Assembly: GCA_020205615.1 (NCBI GenBank)
Contig: CM035163.1
Location: 39,752,189 to 39,816,188, forward strand
Reading direction: 5' to 3'
Source of the DNA: Panax quinquefolius
Taxonomy: Eukaryota; Streptophyta; Magnoliopsida; Apiales; Araliaceae
Length of the DNA stretch: 64,000 nt
Both the position numbers and the translations under genes were made by a program. The notes under the pieces were generated by a model, which saw nothing but the letters and a program-made list of their open reading frames with translations, was not told the origin of the DNA and did no database searches. Positions 44,220 to 56,881 of the stretch are shown here, one piece after another (position 1 is the stretch's first letter; every line of letters starts with the position of its first letter).

Positions 44220-44770
44220 ACCATGCGGTAATCCACGTAGACAGGTCATTTTCACAATTTAATAAGAAATGAATACGAAGGGTCATTCACCATGCATGTG
44301 GTAGTCCACATAGACAGGTTATTCCAACAGAGTAATAAAGAATGGAATAACAGAAGAATTCACCATGCATCGACGATAGATCCGCGTAGACAAAAGTTAT
44401 TCAATGTAATAATAAATAATGGAACTGGATCATGCGTAAAACGCACGCACGACGTGAGATATTAAACAGAATAATAAAGAATGGAACCAGTCATGCATAA
44501 AAGCGAATGTATGAGGATATTTCGACGTAATAGTAAAGAATGGAATAATAGAAGAATTTCACCACGTGTATGTAGTACTCAGATGATAAAAGTTATTCCA
44601 ACATAATAATAAGGAATGGAATAATGTAAGAATTTCACCATGTATGCAGATTGCAAGATGTATGCATTATTCCAACATAATAATAAGGAATGGAATAATA
44701 GAAGAATTTCACCAAGTATAGGGTAGCCCACGTATACAGTTTATTCCAACATAATAATAAGGAAGAGTAT
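44220..44770 (-). repeat. TTCCA hairpin minisatellite in copy B
   Basis: About nine units of 55-65 bp with GTTATTCCAACA-AATAATAA-GAATGGAATAAC-like inverted pairs. Confidence 0.78.
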
Positions 44771-44936
44771 TCCGACTGGTAGGGAGAGGATATACTCGAA
44801 GAAAACTTGCACTACACTCAAAGCTTTCTTAAACTCTAAAGAAATACGCTCAAGATTATAAAAGAAGAATTCTCTCTATAGTTTCTCTCTCTAAAGTTTC
44901 AATGAATTCATAAGAAATAATGAAGGAATGAGCTTC

Positions 44937-44944
44937 TATTTATA
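44937..44944 (-). promoter_or_regulatory. TATA box of copy B LTR
   Basis: TATAAATA on the minus strand in CTCCTATAAATAGAAGC. Confidence 0.55.
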
Positions 44945-46047
44945 GGAGAATAGACTGAATAGTAACTAATTCATGAACAATCCAGATTGATTTACTTTTA
45001 ATCGGATGGTCCATATTGATTTAATAAAATATTTTAATAAAACAAAATCTTTTAAATAAAATATAATATATTCCATTTATAATCTAATAAAAGCGAATAA
45101 CTTTATAAAAGTATTCTATTTTATATAAAAAGATTTTACTACGCAAAACACTACGCAGAGCACTATGCATAATAAAATATAATATATTCTATTTATAATC
45201 TAATAAAACAAACAACTTTATAAAAGTATTACATTTTTATATAAAAGATTTTACTATACAAAATACTATGCATAATAGAATATAATATATTCTATTTATA
45301 GTCTAATAAAACAAATAACTTTATAAAAGTATTCATTTTTATATAAAAGCTTTTCTATTTTATTACATTAATAATACTAATAAAAAAACTCATCATCATT
45401 ATTATAATTCACACTATTAATCCACTGTGTCGTTCTCAGAAAGAGGGGCTTTCAATAAGGATTTCTCCTTATTGGTGCGCAATTAGGTGACCAAACCTCT
45501 CTTGGCGTAACTTCAGACATCGTTAATATTGCAAATAATAATATTAATAACTCGTCATCTCAATTATTGATTTAATAATATATAAAATATCGACAATAAT
45601 TGAATCAAATAACGTGACATACTTATGCAACAATTTCTGTAGCAATAATTGAACAAAAGCGAGTGACTTCTCACGTAAGCATCAATAATCAATATCGTAT
45701 TGCTCTACTATGCAACCACGTGTATTCATCGTACTTTTACTACTAGAGTAGTTCAACGGTTTTAACGGTAAAACTTTCGTCGTTATTTTCATAAAAATAT
45801 TTTTGTCGTTTTCTCAATCAAGCCAATAATTACATTATGGGGTCCACCAATGATTGTCTTGGTTGTACTAATATTCCACGATAAAACGAATATTCTCCGA
45901 CCAATCGAATATTATACAACAACTTGCATACTTTTCAAAATTTATAAATATTACCCACAACTATAATTATATCAAATTCATTCCATAATATTCAAAAAAA
46001 TATTTTGAGAAAATTAAATCTTTATTCGTAAAATTTGGAATTTTACA

Positions 46048-47276
46048 ATCTCCCCTACTTATGAAATTTCGCCCTCGAAATTTATATACGTACCTGGTAT
46101 GCCGAAGAGATGAGGATACCTTGACTCCATTTTAGATTCTAACTTTTGAGGTATAACCTTTGAGTGTTGAATACGATCCTTCTTATCCAAGATTTTAACA
46201 CGTATCTCCTCATACGTTAAATCTTCTGCTATCTCGTCTAGTTCTAATTAAATAACGTAGTTCGGGTCATCCACATATTTACGTAACATTGATACGTGAA
46301 AAACGTTATGAACACGCGACATACTTGGCGGTAAAACGAGTCTATAAGCCACAGTTCCTACTCAATCGAGGATTTCAAATGGGCCAATAAAATCGAGGGT
46401 TGAGATTTCCTCTCTTCATCGATTCTTGCTTCTAGAATAACGCCCTCTTGAACCTTCTTCTTCACATTCATCAGCTCTGAGTATGTAGCTTGCACTGCTT
46501 TAACTTTATCGATTAAAGTCAGTTCTAATCATATATTCGTTATCTTTATATGGGTTCGTATATTCGCACTCGTAAACTCATACGATCTTCTACTCAACGC
46601 GTCAGCTACCACATTCGTTTTTCCACGATGATATTGAATGGTATGGTCATAATCTTCAACAGCTTGAGCCAACATCTTTGGCGCATGTTACATTCATTTT
46701 GGGTGAAGAAATTATTTGAGGGTTTAAGAAATGGGTTTTGTACTGGGGTCAATACAAAATTCAATTTCACGCTCTAGGGGTAGGCTAAGAAGTCTTCAAG
46801 AATACATCAGTAAATTTATTAACAATAGAAATATCATTCAAAAATGTGACTCTCATCCAAGACTTGGATAGTACGTCACATTGATACATATCAACTTGTC
46901 ATCATCATTCACAACGTCCCCTACGGAAAGTCTGGCTTCAGTGCATTCCACACAAGGAAGTCAATAACGAAAGGATCGGGGCTCTTTACTTATGGCTTAA
47001 TATAACAGTGATTGACTTTAGTGGTTTGGTTGCTTGAATTCGCATAATAGGTTGGTTAGGAATATGAAAGCTAACAACCTTACGAAAATAATCAATTTTG
47101 GCATGATGAGTAGTTAACCAATCGATTCCTAAAATCACATCAAAAAGGCAAGTATTTTCAAAGAGATATGGTCGATAGGTAACGTGAAAGTGTCGATTTG
47201 AATTAAATAAGATTTATAAACAGTGGATGTAACGAAGGTTTCTCCTAACAGAGTTTCAACAAATAAGTCAAAGTCT
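46048..47276 (-). pseudogene. T2 copy B: deleted pol and protease, truncated
   Basis: From the LTR inward on the minus strand: polypurine tract, shortened chromodomain (KVIPQ joined to ELESK-like), integrase C-terminus, fused linker (about 46380-46430), RNase H tail (about 46560-46680), fusion to the pre-RT region (about 46700-46780), protease (47270-47000) with VILGIDWL-like codons. It carries the same joins as copies A and C. It breaks at 47276 against a plus-strand LTR piece; gag and 5' LTR are missing. Confidence 0.83.
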
Positions 47277-48008
47277 AAAGATGACCTATTGTTGAATATC
47301 TTTGGCCCGTAGTGTAAAGATGACCTGTTGTTGAATATCTTTGGCCTATAGTGCAAATATGAACTGTTGATGAATATCTTTGGACGTAGTGCAAAGATGA
47401 ATTTATTAGTATGATTATGAATAGGAATTATGATTTGGTATAACCATGCATGATCTTTGATGTTTCGGGTAAAGACAAGTGATGAAAATTATCTTCGTCC
47501 TAGATGAGAAGAGGAATTTAGAGCTATAATTATGATTATGAGTTATTCACATGATTGTGGACAGGAACTGTTGACTGATGTTACAGGGATATAACATTGT
47601 TAGTGGACTTTTAACATAGAGAAGATAATAGACTTTATGGTCTATTTGACTCCTCTAATGGATTGCTCGTTATCCTGCAACTATGGTTGAATTTTTTTTA
47701 TCATCTACCATATGTTCTAAATCTCTGATTTATTACTGACGAATGCTATTGATAATTTAATTATCTTTAGTCATGATATTTTTTACTGGGCTATTTGTGC
47801 TCACCCTTTTGCTTCACAATTTCTTTCAGGTAATAAGAGTGTAGCTGGGTCGAGAGGGGGTAACAGGGAAATAGAACGGTGGTCTATAGCTGTTGAGATT
47901 TCCCCTAAAACAGTATGAAACTAATTTTATTAAGAATTTTAGATAAGTGTGTCGTATTTTATACGTCATTTAACCGTTGATGTTGGTGAACCGAATAGGT
48001 TGAGGTGA
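47277..48008 (+). repeat. LTR fragment (R/U5 part) of a fourth related family
   Basis: Begins with three ATCTTTG-type hairpin units (47297-47400), then GACTCCTCTAATGGATTGC, TTTACTGGGCTATTTGTGCTCACCC and TCGTATTTTATACG, all in the order seen in T1 LTR ends but clearly diverged. The true 3' end may lie near 48035 (GGTGTTTTGCCA). Confidence 0.65.
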
Positions 48009-48072
48009 ACCCAACTTTGGAAGGGTGTTTTGCCACTATCATACAAGATGTCTAATGACCTACAACTTCGTG
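48009..48072 (+). pseudogene. Unrecognised coding-like stretch, first part
   Basis: Open from 48009 after TGA, with ATG at 48048 (MSNDLQLR). The frame is cut by copy C at 48072 and resumes at 53974 after the duplicated TCGTG. I do not recognise the product. Because it overlaps the end of the LTR-like segment, the upstream limit is uncertain. Confidence 0.4.
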
Positions 48073-50493
48073 TGTGACGCCCCCAAAATAGGTATACATC
48101 ACACATCTTGAGTCGCCAAATACATGATATAAAATTCAAATACAAACTAATAATACAGCAGTTGTGTAAAATACGACAAAATATATGCTGTGAGTTTAAA
48201 TATAAATATTGTCTTCTAAACAATATCCACTCTCAGAATAAGTCCTCATTACATTTATTGTCACACTTTTTAACAGAATAGTGAGGACTACTAACTAATA
48301 CTATCATCTGGATCATCACTCCATTCCCCGACTCGTCCCAGCTACGTTCTCATTTCCTGAAGAGAACAGTGAAAGAAAGGGTGAGCTCAACTAGCCCAAT
48401 AAGAAATATTATGACTAAGATAATGCAAAATAAATTATCGTTAGTCTTCAACAATGTTAAACTGATAAAATACAATAGACATCAAGTTTAACTACAGCGG
48501 AACAAACAATCCATTAAAAGAGTCAAGTAGAGAATAAAATCTACTATCTTTTATGATTTAAAAAGTTTTTCATCACTTTTATCGCCGAGACTCAAATTAA
48601 ATAAATAATCCACATCATCCCCGCACTATGGCCAAGGATATTCATTAGGTCACGACCACAAATTCCATGCAAGACGGGCCGAGGATATTTGTGTATTCAT
48701 CAATGGTCATGATCATGCCAACAATCGTCCATCAATGCACTACGGCCAATGAGGACTTTTACCACATCATTTATAACATTACGGTTATGATTACACCGAA
48801 TAATCCCTGGTCATAATCATACCGAGTCCATCTATGCATTACAGGCCACAGATGACTTTAAAAAAATATAAACATGAGGATGATGACAATGATATAAGAA
48901 CTCAATAAAACAAGTTCAAGAATTAATTTGTCCAGGAATCAATAACGTCCAAATTGTCAACATGATACTGCTTTATAGAGTAAGATTCAAGAATGCTCAG
49001 AAGAATATTTCCATGAAAAGATACTGGATGAACCGCAAATATCAAGGATATTACACTAATTTCATGGAGTATAGAAGTCAAAACTTTAACCAACTGAGTA
49101 TAATAAAGAATGAAATAACAAAAGAAATCACCATGCATGCGGTACTTCACATAGACAGGTTATTCCAACAGAATAATAAGTAACGGAACTAGGTCAGGTG
49201 AAATTCACACCGACAGGATGTTCCAACAGAATAATAAAGAATGGAATAACAACAGAAATCACCCATGCGGTGCAGATTGATGACAGATAAAAGTTATTCC
49301 AATGAATACTAAATAACGGAACCGGTCCGGTATAAAACACACGTGCATGTGATATTCCAATGAGAATAATAATAAAGAGCGGAACCAGTTAAGGTGTAAA
49401 ACACCTGATGCGAGGATATTCCAGCAGAATAATAAAGGCGGAACTAGGTAGGTGTAAAACACATGAATATGATGTTCCAAAGAGTAATAATAAAGATGAA
49501 TAATAGAAGAATGTCACCAAGTATAGGGTAGCAGCAGATACAAAAGTTATTCAATGAGAATAATAAAGAAATGGAATAACAGAAGTTCTCTTCTTGAATA
49601 CAAAAAAATAACACCCCTTACCGTATAAAGAAGAACTGAATAAAGAAGTAGTGAAATAGCAGAATACTTTTCTTCTTTCTCTCTATAGTTTCTCTCTCTA
49701 GAGTTTTAATGAATTCGTAAGAAATAATGAAGGAATGAGCTTCTATTTATAGAAGAATGGATTGCATAGTAACTAATTCATGAACGGTCTAGATTGATTT
49801 ACTTTAATTTGACGGTCCATATTTAAAGCAAAATCTTTTAAATAAAATATAATATATTCTATTTATAATTTTATTATGCAAAACACTATGCAACACTATG
49901 CAATACTATGCATAATAAAATATAATATAACCTAATTATTATCAAATAAAATGAATAACTTTATAAAAGTATTCTATTTTATATAAAAAGATGTTTCTGT
50001 TTTATTACGTTAATAATACTAATAAAACAAAACTTATAAATCAACAATAATTGAATCAAATAATGTGAGATACTATGCAACAACTATTGTAGCAATAATT
50101 GAACAAAACTGAGTGACTTCTCACATAAACATCAATAATTAATACCGTGTGCTACTATGCAACCACGCGTATTATTGTACTTTTACTACCGAGTAATTCA
50201 ACAGTATTAACGGTAAAATTTCCGCCGTTATTTTCAATAAAATATTTTTGTTGTTTTTTTAATCCGACAATAATTCTGTTGTGGGGTCCACCAATGATTG
50301 TACTGTCGTACGAATATTCCCTGACAAAAAGAAAATTTTTCGACCAATCGAATATAATATGACAACTTGCATACTTTGCAAAATTTCTAAATACTACCCA
50401 CAACTATAACATTATATCAAATCCACATCATAATATAAAAAAAATTATTTAGAGAAAAATTAAATATTTATTCATAAAATATGGGGTCTCACA
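48073..50493 (-). repeat. Copy C 3' LTR
   Basis: 2421 bp. Starts TGTGAGACCCCATATTTTATG (50493) and ends GGGGGCGTCACA (48073). TATAAATA at 49751-49744. Minisatellite at 49100-49600 (eight or so units) and hairpin units at 48620-48860. Confidence 0.9.
49100..49600 (-). repeat. TTCCA hairpin minisatellite in copy C
   Basis: Units of 55-65 bp with GATATTCCAA...GGAAC and GTTATTCCAACAG...GGAATAAC pairs; the same array as 1-480, with the same order of unit variants in part. Confidence 0.78.
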
Positions 50494-51889
50494 ATCTCCC
50501 CTCCTTATAGAATTTCGCCCTCGAAATTTACGTACGTACCTGGTATGCCGAACAGGTAAGGATACCTTGACTTTATTTCAGATTCTAACTCTTGAGGTAT
50601 AATCCTTGAGTGTTGAATACGATTCTTCTTATCCAAGATTTTAACACGTATCTCTTGAAACATTAAATCGTCCGCTATCTCGTCCGGTTCTAAATTAATA
50701 ATGTTGTTCGGGTCGTCCACATATTTACGTAACATCGATACGTTAAAAACATTATGAACACACAACATACTTGGCGGTAAAACGAGTCTATAAGCCACAG
50801 CTCCTACTTAATCGAGGATTTCAAATGGGCCAATTAAATCGAGGGTTGAGATTTCCTCTCTTCGTCGATTCTTACTTCTAGAATAACGCCCTCTTGAACC
50901 TTCTTCTTCACATTCATCAGTTCCGGGTGTGTAGCTTGAGCGACTTTAACTTTATCGATTAAAGTCGATTCTACTCATATATTCGTTATCTTCATGTGGA
51001 TCCCTAGAGTCTTTAACTCTATCTTCATCATTTATAAGTTATACTAAATGAGTCTTTATGTTAACAACATTGCACTTGTAAACGCATATGGTCTTTTACT
51101 CAACACGTCAGCTACCATGTTCGCTCTTCCACGATGATATTGAATAGTACGATCGTAATCTTCAACAGCTCGAGTCAACGTATTTGGCGCATGATACGTT
51201 TGTTTTAAGTAAAGAAATATTTGAGGGTTTAAGAAATGGGTTTTTGTACTGGGGTCAATACAAAATTCGATTTCACGCTCTAAGGGTAGGCTAAGAAGTC
51301 TTCAAGAATACGTCAGGAAATTTATTAACAATAGAAATATCGTTCAAAACTGTGACCCTCATCCAAGACTTGGATAGTACGTCACATTGATACCTATCAA
51401 CTTGCCATCTTCATTCACGATGTCACCTACAAAAAGTCTGGCTTCGGTGCATTCTACATAAGGAAGTCAACAATGAAAGGATCGGGATCTTTACTTATGG
51501 CTTGATATAACAATGATTGACTTTAGGATTTATTTGCTTGAATTCGCATAACAGGTTGGTTAGGAATATGAAAGCTAACAACCTTACGAAAAACATGATG
51601 AGTAGTTAACCAATCGATTTCTAAAATCCCATTAAAGGAAAGTATTTTCAAAGAGATAAGATCGACAGGTAACGTGAAAGTGTCGATTTGAATCAAACAG
51701 AATTTATAAATAGTGGAGGTAACGAAGGTTTCTCCCAACGAAGTTTAAACAGATATATCAAAGTCTAACTTCTCCGGAGTTAACTTTCAACATTGAACAC
51801 AACTAGGTGGAATAAAAGAGTGAGTAGAACCGGTATCTAACATGGTATAGACTTCGCAAGAGTTTATGACTAACATACCCGTGATAATT
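50494..51889 (-). pseudogene. Copy C deleted pol and protease
   Basis: Polypurine tract (CTCCCCTCC on plus, 50497-50505), chromodomain without the WRNH segment (50505-50660), integrase C-terminus (50660-50830), fusion to linker (about 50870), RNase H tail (51075-51180), fusion to pre-RT sequence (about 51225), then protease (51340-51860) with EIDWL-like flap. In 51541-51738 the frame is open. RT and integrase core are absent, and this is not due to the window edge. Confidence 0.85.
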
Positions 51890-53082
51890 TTATTCAGGTT
51901 CTTCGTCACGAAAAAAAATGCTCTCTCTAAAAACTCTAGGTTTTGGCTTATGCGGGACATCCTTTGGCATCACTATCGGTGGACTTGACTTCACCATACG
52001 ACAAAATCGAGCTAGGTGACCTTCTCTTCCACAGTTGTAACATGCCTTGGATGGCATCGCACAGTTGGGACTGATGTGTCCCTCTCCTCCACACTTGAAG
52101 CATATGATAGGTGGTCGTTCTCCTTCCTTAACGACGGTGTTGATCCGACGTCTTTCCATCATTGTTGAATCTCTCTTCTTGAAATGTCCATTCTTATTGT
52201 TTTGTATGATTATTACCGGCGAAGTGGTTACCATTTTCGCATGTTTATTCCTTCATGCTTATTATCACCGCTTTGATGATTGTTATCACCTAGGTATTAT
52301 CATTTTCTTATTTGCACTCTTTTGGTTGGGTTGACTCATTATCGCGCTCCAATAACTGAGCCCTATTAACAACATCTGAATACAAACATAGTTTATGAGA
52401 GATAAGATATTGACGTATCTCAGGTTTCAAACCTCTTAGAAACATTCGCGGTCATTCTCTCCTCATTATCAACCAAATGGGACGCAAATCGGGACAACTC
52501 GGCAAACTTGGCTTCGTACTGTGACACGGTCATGTTGTTTTAATCCAACTTGATAAATTACACTTCCTTCATGTGATGAATGCTTTCGGGAAAGTACTTG
52601 TCATTGAACAGCTCTTAGAACTTCTCCCAAGATATTTTGAGTGCGTCAGGCTGGGTACGTTTTACAGATTCCCACCAGTAATCTGCCTCTTCACGCAACA
52701 TAAAGGTGGCAAAGGGAACCTTTTGCTCCTCGGAGCATCCCAAGACATCAAATATCTTAGTCATCTGCTTTAACCACGTCTCCGCCTTAAGTGGTTCTGG
52801 CTTTCCCAAAAACTCTGGTGGTCCCAGCTCCTTGAATTGCTTAGCGGTGACCGACCGTGGGTTGCCATTATTTTTACCTGCATTATTAACAAGAGCCGAT
52901 CTTGCCCGATGTTGCATGAATTGCATGAAGCCTTGAAACATTCCATCAATCATCATTTGGTCAGTGTTGTTGTTTTCCTGAGGAATGTCGCCTTCCTGGT
53001 GCACATTATCCCGATTATTGATCTGTGGAGACTCAAACGGTCTCTGTGCTCCAATGATATTCTCAATATTCTCGGATGTCAT
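51890..53082 (-). pseudogene. gag: Copy C Gag
   Basis: ATG at about 53082 (MTSENIENIIG). 53082-52615 is open and carries KQFKELGPPEFLGKPEP, DVLGCSEEQKVPFATF and ADYWWESVKRTQPDAL, the Gag core. Stops follow at about 52615, 52560 and 52540, then a frameshift near 52450. 52234-51890 is open again: basic linker, zinc knuckles CFKCGGEGHISPNC and CYNCGREGHLARFC, both with all four ligands. The best-preserved Gag of the T2 family here. Confidence 0.88.
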
Positions 53083-53189
53083 TTTCCAAATACTGCCACA
53101 AAACAAGGGTTAAATAACATATCACATATTATCCCTATATAATCGTAGACCAATTAAATACCAAATAAACTTAGGTAGGTCATACTTAG

Positions 53190-53968
53190 GTTTTAATGAA
53201 TTCGTAAGAAATAATGAAGGAATAAGCTTCTATTTATAGAAGAATGGATTGTATAGTAACTAATTCATGAACGGTCCAGATTGATTTACTTTAATCTGAC
53301 GATCCATATTTAAAGCAAAATCTTTTAAATAAAATATAATATATTCTATTTATAATTTTACTATGCAAAACACTATGCAACACTATGCATAATAAAATAT
53401 AATATAACCTAATTATTATCAAATAAAACGAATAATTTTATAAAAGTATTCTGTTTTATATAAAAAGATGTTTTTGTTTTATTACGTTAATAATACTAAT
53501 AAAACAAAACTTATAAATCAACAATAATTGAATCAAATAATGTGAGATACTATGCAACAACTATTGTAGCAATAATTGAACAAAACTGAGTGACTTCTCA
53601 CATAAATATCAATAATTAATACCGTGTGCTACTATGAAACCACGCGTATTACTGTACTTTTACTACCAAATAATTCAACAGTATTAACGGTAAAACTTCC
53701 GCCGTTATTTTTAATAAAATATTTTTGTCGTTTTCTTAATCAAACAATAATTCTGTTGTGGGGTCCACCAATGATTGTACCGTCGTACGAATATTCCCTG
53801 ACAAAAAAAAAATTCCCGACCAATCGAATATAATATGACAACTTGCATACTTTAAAAAATTTCTAAATACTACCCACAACTATAACATTATATCAAATCC
53901 ACATCATAATATAAAAAAATTATTTCGAGAAAAATTAAATATTTATTCATAAAATATGGGGTCTCACA
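53190..53968 (-). repeat. Copy C 5' LTR remnant
   Basis: Matches 49708-50493 nearly base for base (TATAAATA at 53238-53231) but jumps at about 53190 from the gag leader (ACTTAGGTAGGTCATACTTAG) into LTR sequence, removing R/U5, minisatellite and primer site. Confidence 0.87.
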
Positions 53969-54265
53969 TCGTGTTGTCATAAGACAGGGTTGTGCACATC
54001 CACTTGCTGATTATATCTATGTGCACTACCTATATAATCTTGGAGTTTGGTTGAAATATAATTCTCAATTGAAGACAATGGAGATATTTATATGGCAAGA
54101 TAAGACTCACCATTGGAAAGAACATGATAGACATTTTCTCGTTTTTCTTTGGGGTCTATATAATTCTCGAGTCATATGATATCTATTATAACTTAGATGC
54201 ATGGCCTCGTATGTACGAAGGTTTCCTTGAGCATTTTTCAAAGATTTTAATTTCTAAAATAGTTA
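53969..54265 (+). pseudogene. Unrecognised coding-like stretch, second part
   Basis: Continues the frame of 48009-48072: open for about 68 codons (contains HPLADYIYVHYLYNLGVW and WKEHDRHFLVFLWGLYNS). A frameshift near 54170 then leads to a second open piece (YNLDAWPRMYEGFLEHF) running to the edge of element D. Composition looks coding, but I cannot assign a family; a captured or broken host gene is possible. Confidence 0.4.
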
Positions 54266-54274
54266 TTGACTGTA

Positions 54275-56881
54275 TGTGACACCCCCAAAATAGGTATACA
54301 TCACCCATTCTGAGTTGTCAATACATGGTACAAAAATAACTACAACTTTATTATTACAACAGCAAAACTGTGAGTTTGAATACAAATATTATCTTCTAGA
54401 CAATATCTATACTCAAATAAATCCTCATCACATTTATTGATACGTTATTTTACAAAAATGGTGAGGACTACTAAACAACTCTCTCTAGAACCTTCATTCC
54501 ATACCCCGACTCGTACTCGCTATATTCTCGACTCCTGAGAAAAATGGAACAAAAAGGAAAAGGGTGAGATCAACTAGCCTAGTAAAGAATATTATGACTA
54601 AGATAATATACAACAAATTACCGTTAGTCTTCAACAGGGAAAAATCTAATAGAATCTGATAGACAACAAATTTTAAATCAATATTCGCAATGAAATAATA
54701 ATTCATTAGAAGAGTTAAGTAGAGAATGCAAACTATTATCTTCTATGTATGAATTTAAAAGTTCATCGTCTATCTTTTATCCTGTAACATCAATCAATAT
54801 ACGTCCGGAATCACATATTCATCTTTGCACTATAGGGCAAAGATATTCATCAATCGGGTCATGTTCATCTAAACACTGTTCATCTTTGCACTCTGGGCCA
54901 AAGATATTCTTCAAAATCATTCATCTTTTGCACTACATGCCAAAGATATTCAATAATATCATCATTTAAAAGCGAAGATGATGAAAATATTTTAAAGAAA
55001 GCGAATCCGGTGAAACAAAATGACAAGGATTAAGGATTAAGGATTAAGTACTTTGTTTTATCCACGCCCAAAAATACCTCAAAAATAATCATAGTGGTGT
55101 AAAATTCAAGAATGATCAAAACATGGATACAATCAAAGCTAGTATCCGAATAGAGATATTTGAGACGAAAAGAAAATTTTTCATTTTAGATGAATAGTCT
55201 TAGTATTCGTGAATAAGTCAGATATCGTGAATAGTCCGTGAGTATCGTGAATAGTAAACTCAGACACCAAAATTCTAAATTTGATAAAACTTCAGATCAA
55301 TATTTCAAACATAATGATATTGAAGAAATAATATCATTACTTAAAAAAATAATATCCCTTACCTCACAAGAAAACAGATCTCTTAGTTGAAACACCGGAT
55401 ATTGACTATAACTTGAACTTGCATAGTATAGCAATACTCAAAGTATACTCAAAATACTCACAAGAATACGCTCGATAATATAGAGAGAGAAAACTTCATT
55501 TACGGTGTGATTTTCAATTCTAACCTAAGCACCCTATTTATAGGAAAATGCTTTAGAACACAAAAAGAGAAAATTTAATAAAATATTAATATATATATTA
55601 AAATTTCTCGCCTAACCTTCCTAGATCTGATCTCAGCTCATTATGCACATGTTGTAGCCCACAAAACAAACAAAAACATTTTTATAATTAAAAATATTTT
55701 AAACTTCCAAAATTAATTATTTTGAGCTTGAACTTCAATAATTCATAATAAATAGCCCTTTTATCAGAAAATTTGAATCTTGCGACTTTTTATAGAAAAT
55801 TCAATTCTCTACAACTTTGCAGAAGAAAGTTTTTCGAAATTCCAAAGCGAAATTGACCAAGAAATCCACAAGCAAGGCGATTTTATGTTATAATCAAATT
55901 TCGAATAATAAATGGGGTCCCCGACATGTTTAACATGTTTTAAACATTTATTGCAACAAAAATACTCTTCCTCTCAGTATACTCATATATCCCACATTCG
56001 TTGTAAAAATATCACCATTATTATATTATTAAAATATAATAATATATTTAAATGAATTATTTTATCGGAAAAACATAAAATTTCAATTTTCAACAATTGT
56101 CACATTAAAACTTTTCTCCATCTATATCCACATAAAATTAATATTTTCTCATCATATGAATCAATAATTAATTATTCACAAATAATATTACAGAATCACA
56201 ATATTGACAACCGTGCGGTTCAGGAAGAGGGGCTTTCAATAAGAATTTCTCTCTTCTGGTGGCGCAATTAGGTGACCAAACCTCTCCTTAGAAGCGAACT
56301 TTATAGACATTGCCAATAATGTTATCTAATAATATTATTCGAGATAATATGAATTATTGCTTCGATAATGAAAAACAACGTGTAATGACAATTATTGAAA
56401 CAACAAACAATATAAAATATCAACGCAACAATTATTGAATTAATAAAATAAATCTTTGAATAGTAATTATCGTAACCATTATTGAGTAGTGCCTTCTTAC
56501 GTAAGAATCAATAATTGGTGCAATACCGTAGTGCTTCTTGTGTTTTAACCACCGAGTATTTTAACAAGATAATTATGTGAATAACTACTATTTGTTATTT
56601 TTAAACAACTTATATTTGTCGTTTTTCTCATCCAATCGCTTTTTAGTTATGGGGCCCTACGAGGTTGCTGCCGTCGCATCTGAATATTCCCGAAGCGATC
56701 TGAATATTCCACGACCCAAACGAATATTCCCAAACAACAATGAATATTTTATAACCACTTGCTTATTTTGAAATATTTGCGTATCTTACCCTAACTATCC
56801 ACATTAATCAAATCAACCCTTACTATTTCAAAATAATAAATAGAAAATTAAATTTCATTAATTATAAGTTGGGGTCTTACA
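54275..56881 (-). repeat. Element D 3' LTR
   Basis: 2607 bp, TGTAAGACCCCAACTTATAA (56881) to GGGGGTGTCACA (54275). TATAAATA at 55542-55535. Three ATCTTTG hairpin units at 54815-54955, ACTATTCAC units at 55190-55255 and a GAATATTC array at 56680-56750. Confidence 0.9.
54815..54955 (-). repeat. ATCTTTG hairpin units in D 3' LTR
   Basis: Three CATCTTTGCA...CAAAGATATTC units. The loop differs at the expected CTACGGG site in each. Confidence 0.75.

Larger units (their letters stand above)
43087..46047 (-). repeat. T2 copy B 3' LTR
   Basis: 2961 bp on the minus strand, ending GAGGGCGTCACA (at 43087) and starting TGTAAAATTCC (46047, mutated from TGTAAGACCCC), followed inward by the polypurine tract. 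Hairpin units lie at 43640-43935, the TTCCA minisatellite at 44220-44770 and TATAAATA at 44944-44937. The segment around 45060-45350 carries a threefold repeat of TAATATATTC(C/T)ATTTATAATCTAATAAAA. Confidence 0.88.
48073..53968 (-). mobile_element. T2 copy C with target duplication TCGTG
   Basis: Minus-strand element: 3' LTR 48073-50493, deleted pol 50494-51889, gag 51890-53082, leader, and a 5' LTR remnant 53190-53968. TCGTG stands at 48068-48072 and 53969-53973, so it integrated as a unit. The pol deletions equal those in A and B. The 5' LTR has lost its inner two thirds and the primer site. Confidence 0.9.

Noticed and set aside
42114..47276. One element with LTRs at 42114 and 43087-46047
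   Set aside because: The two LTR pieces are in opposite orientation, so they belong to different insertions.
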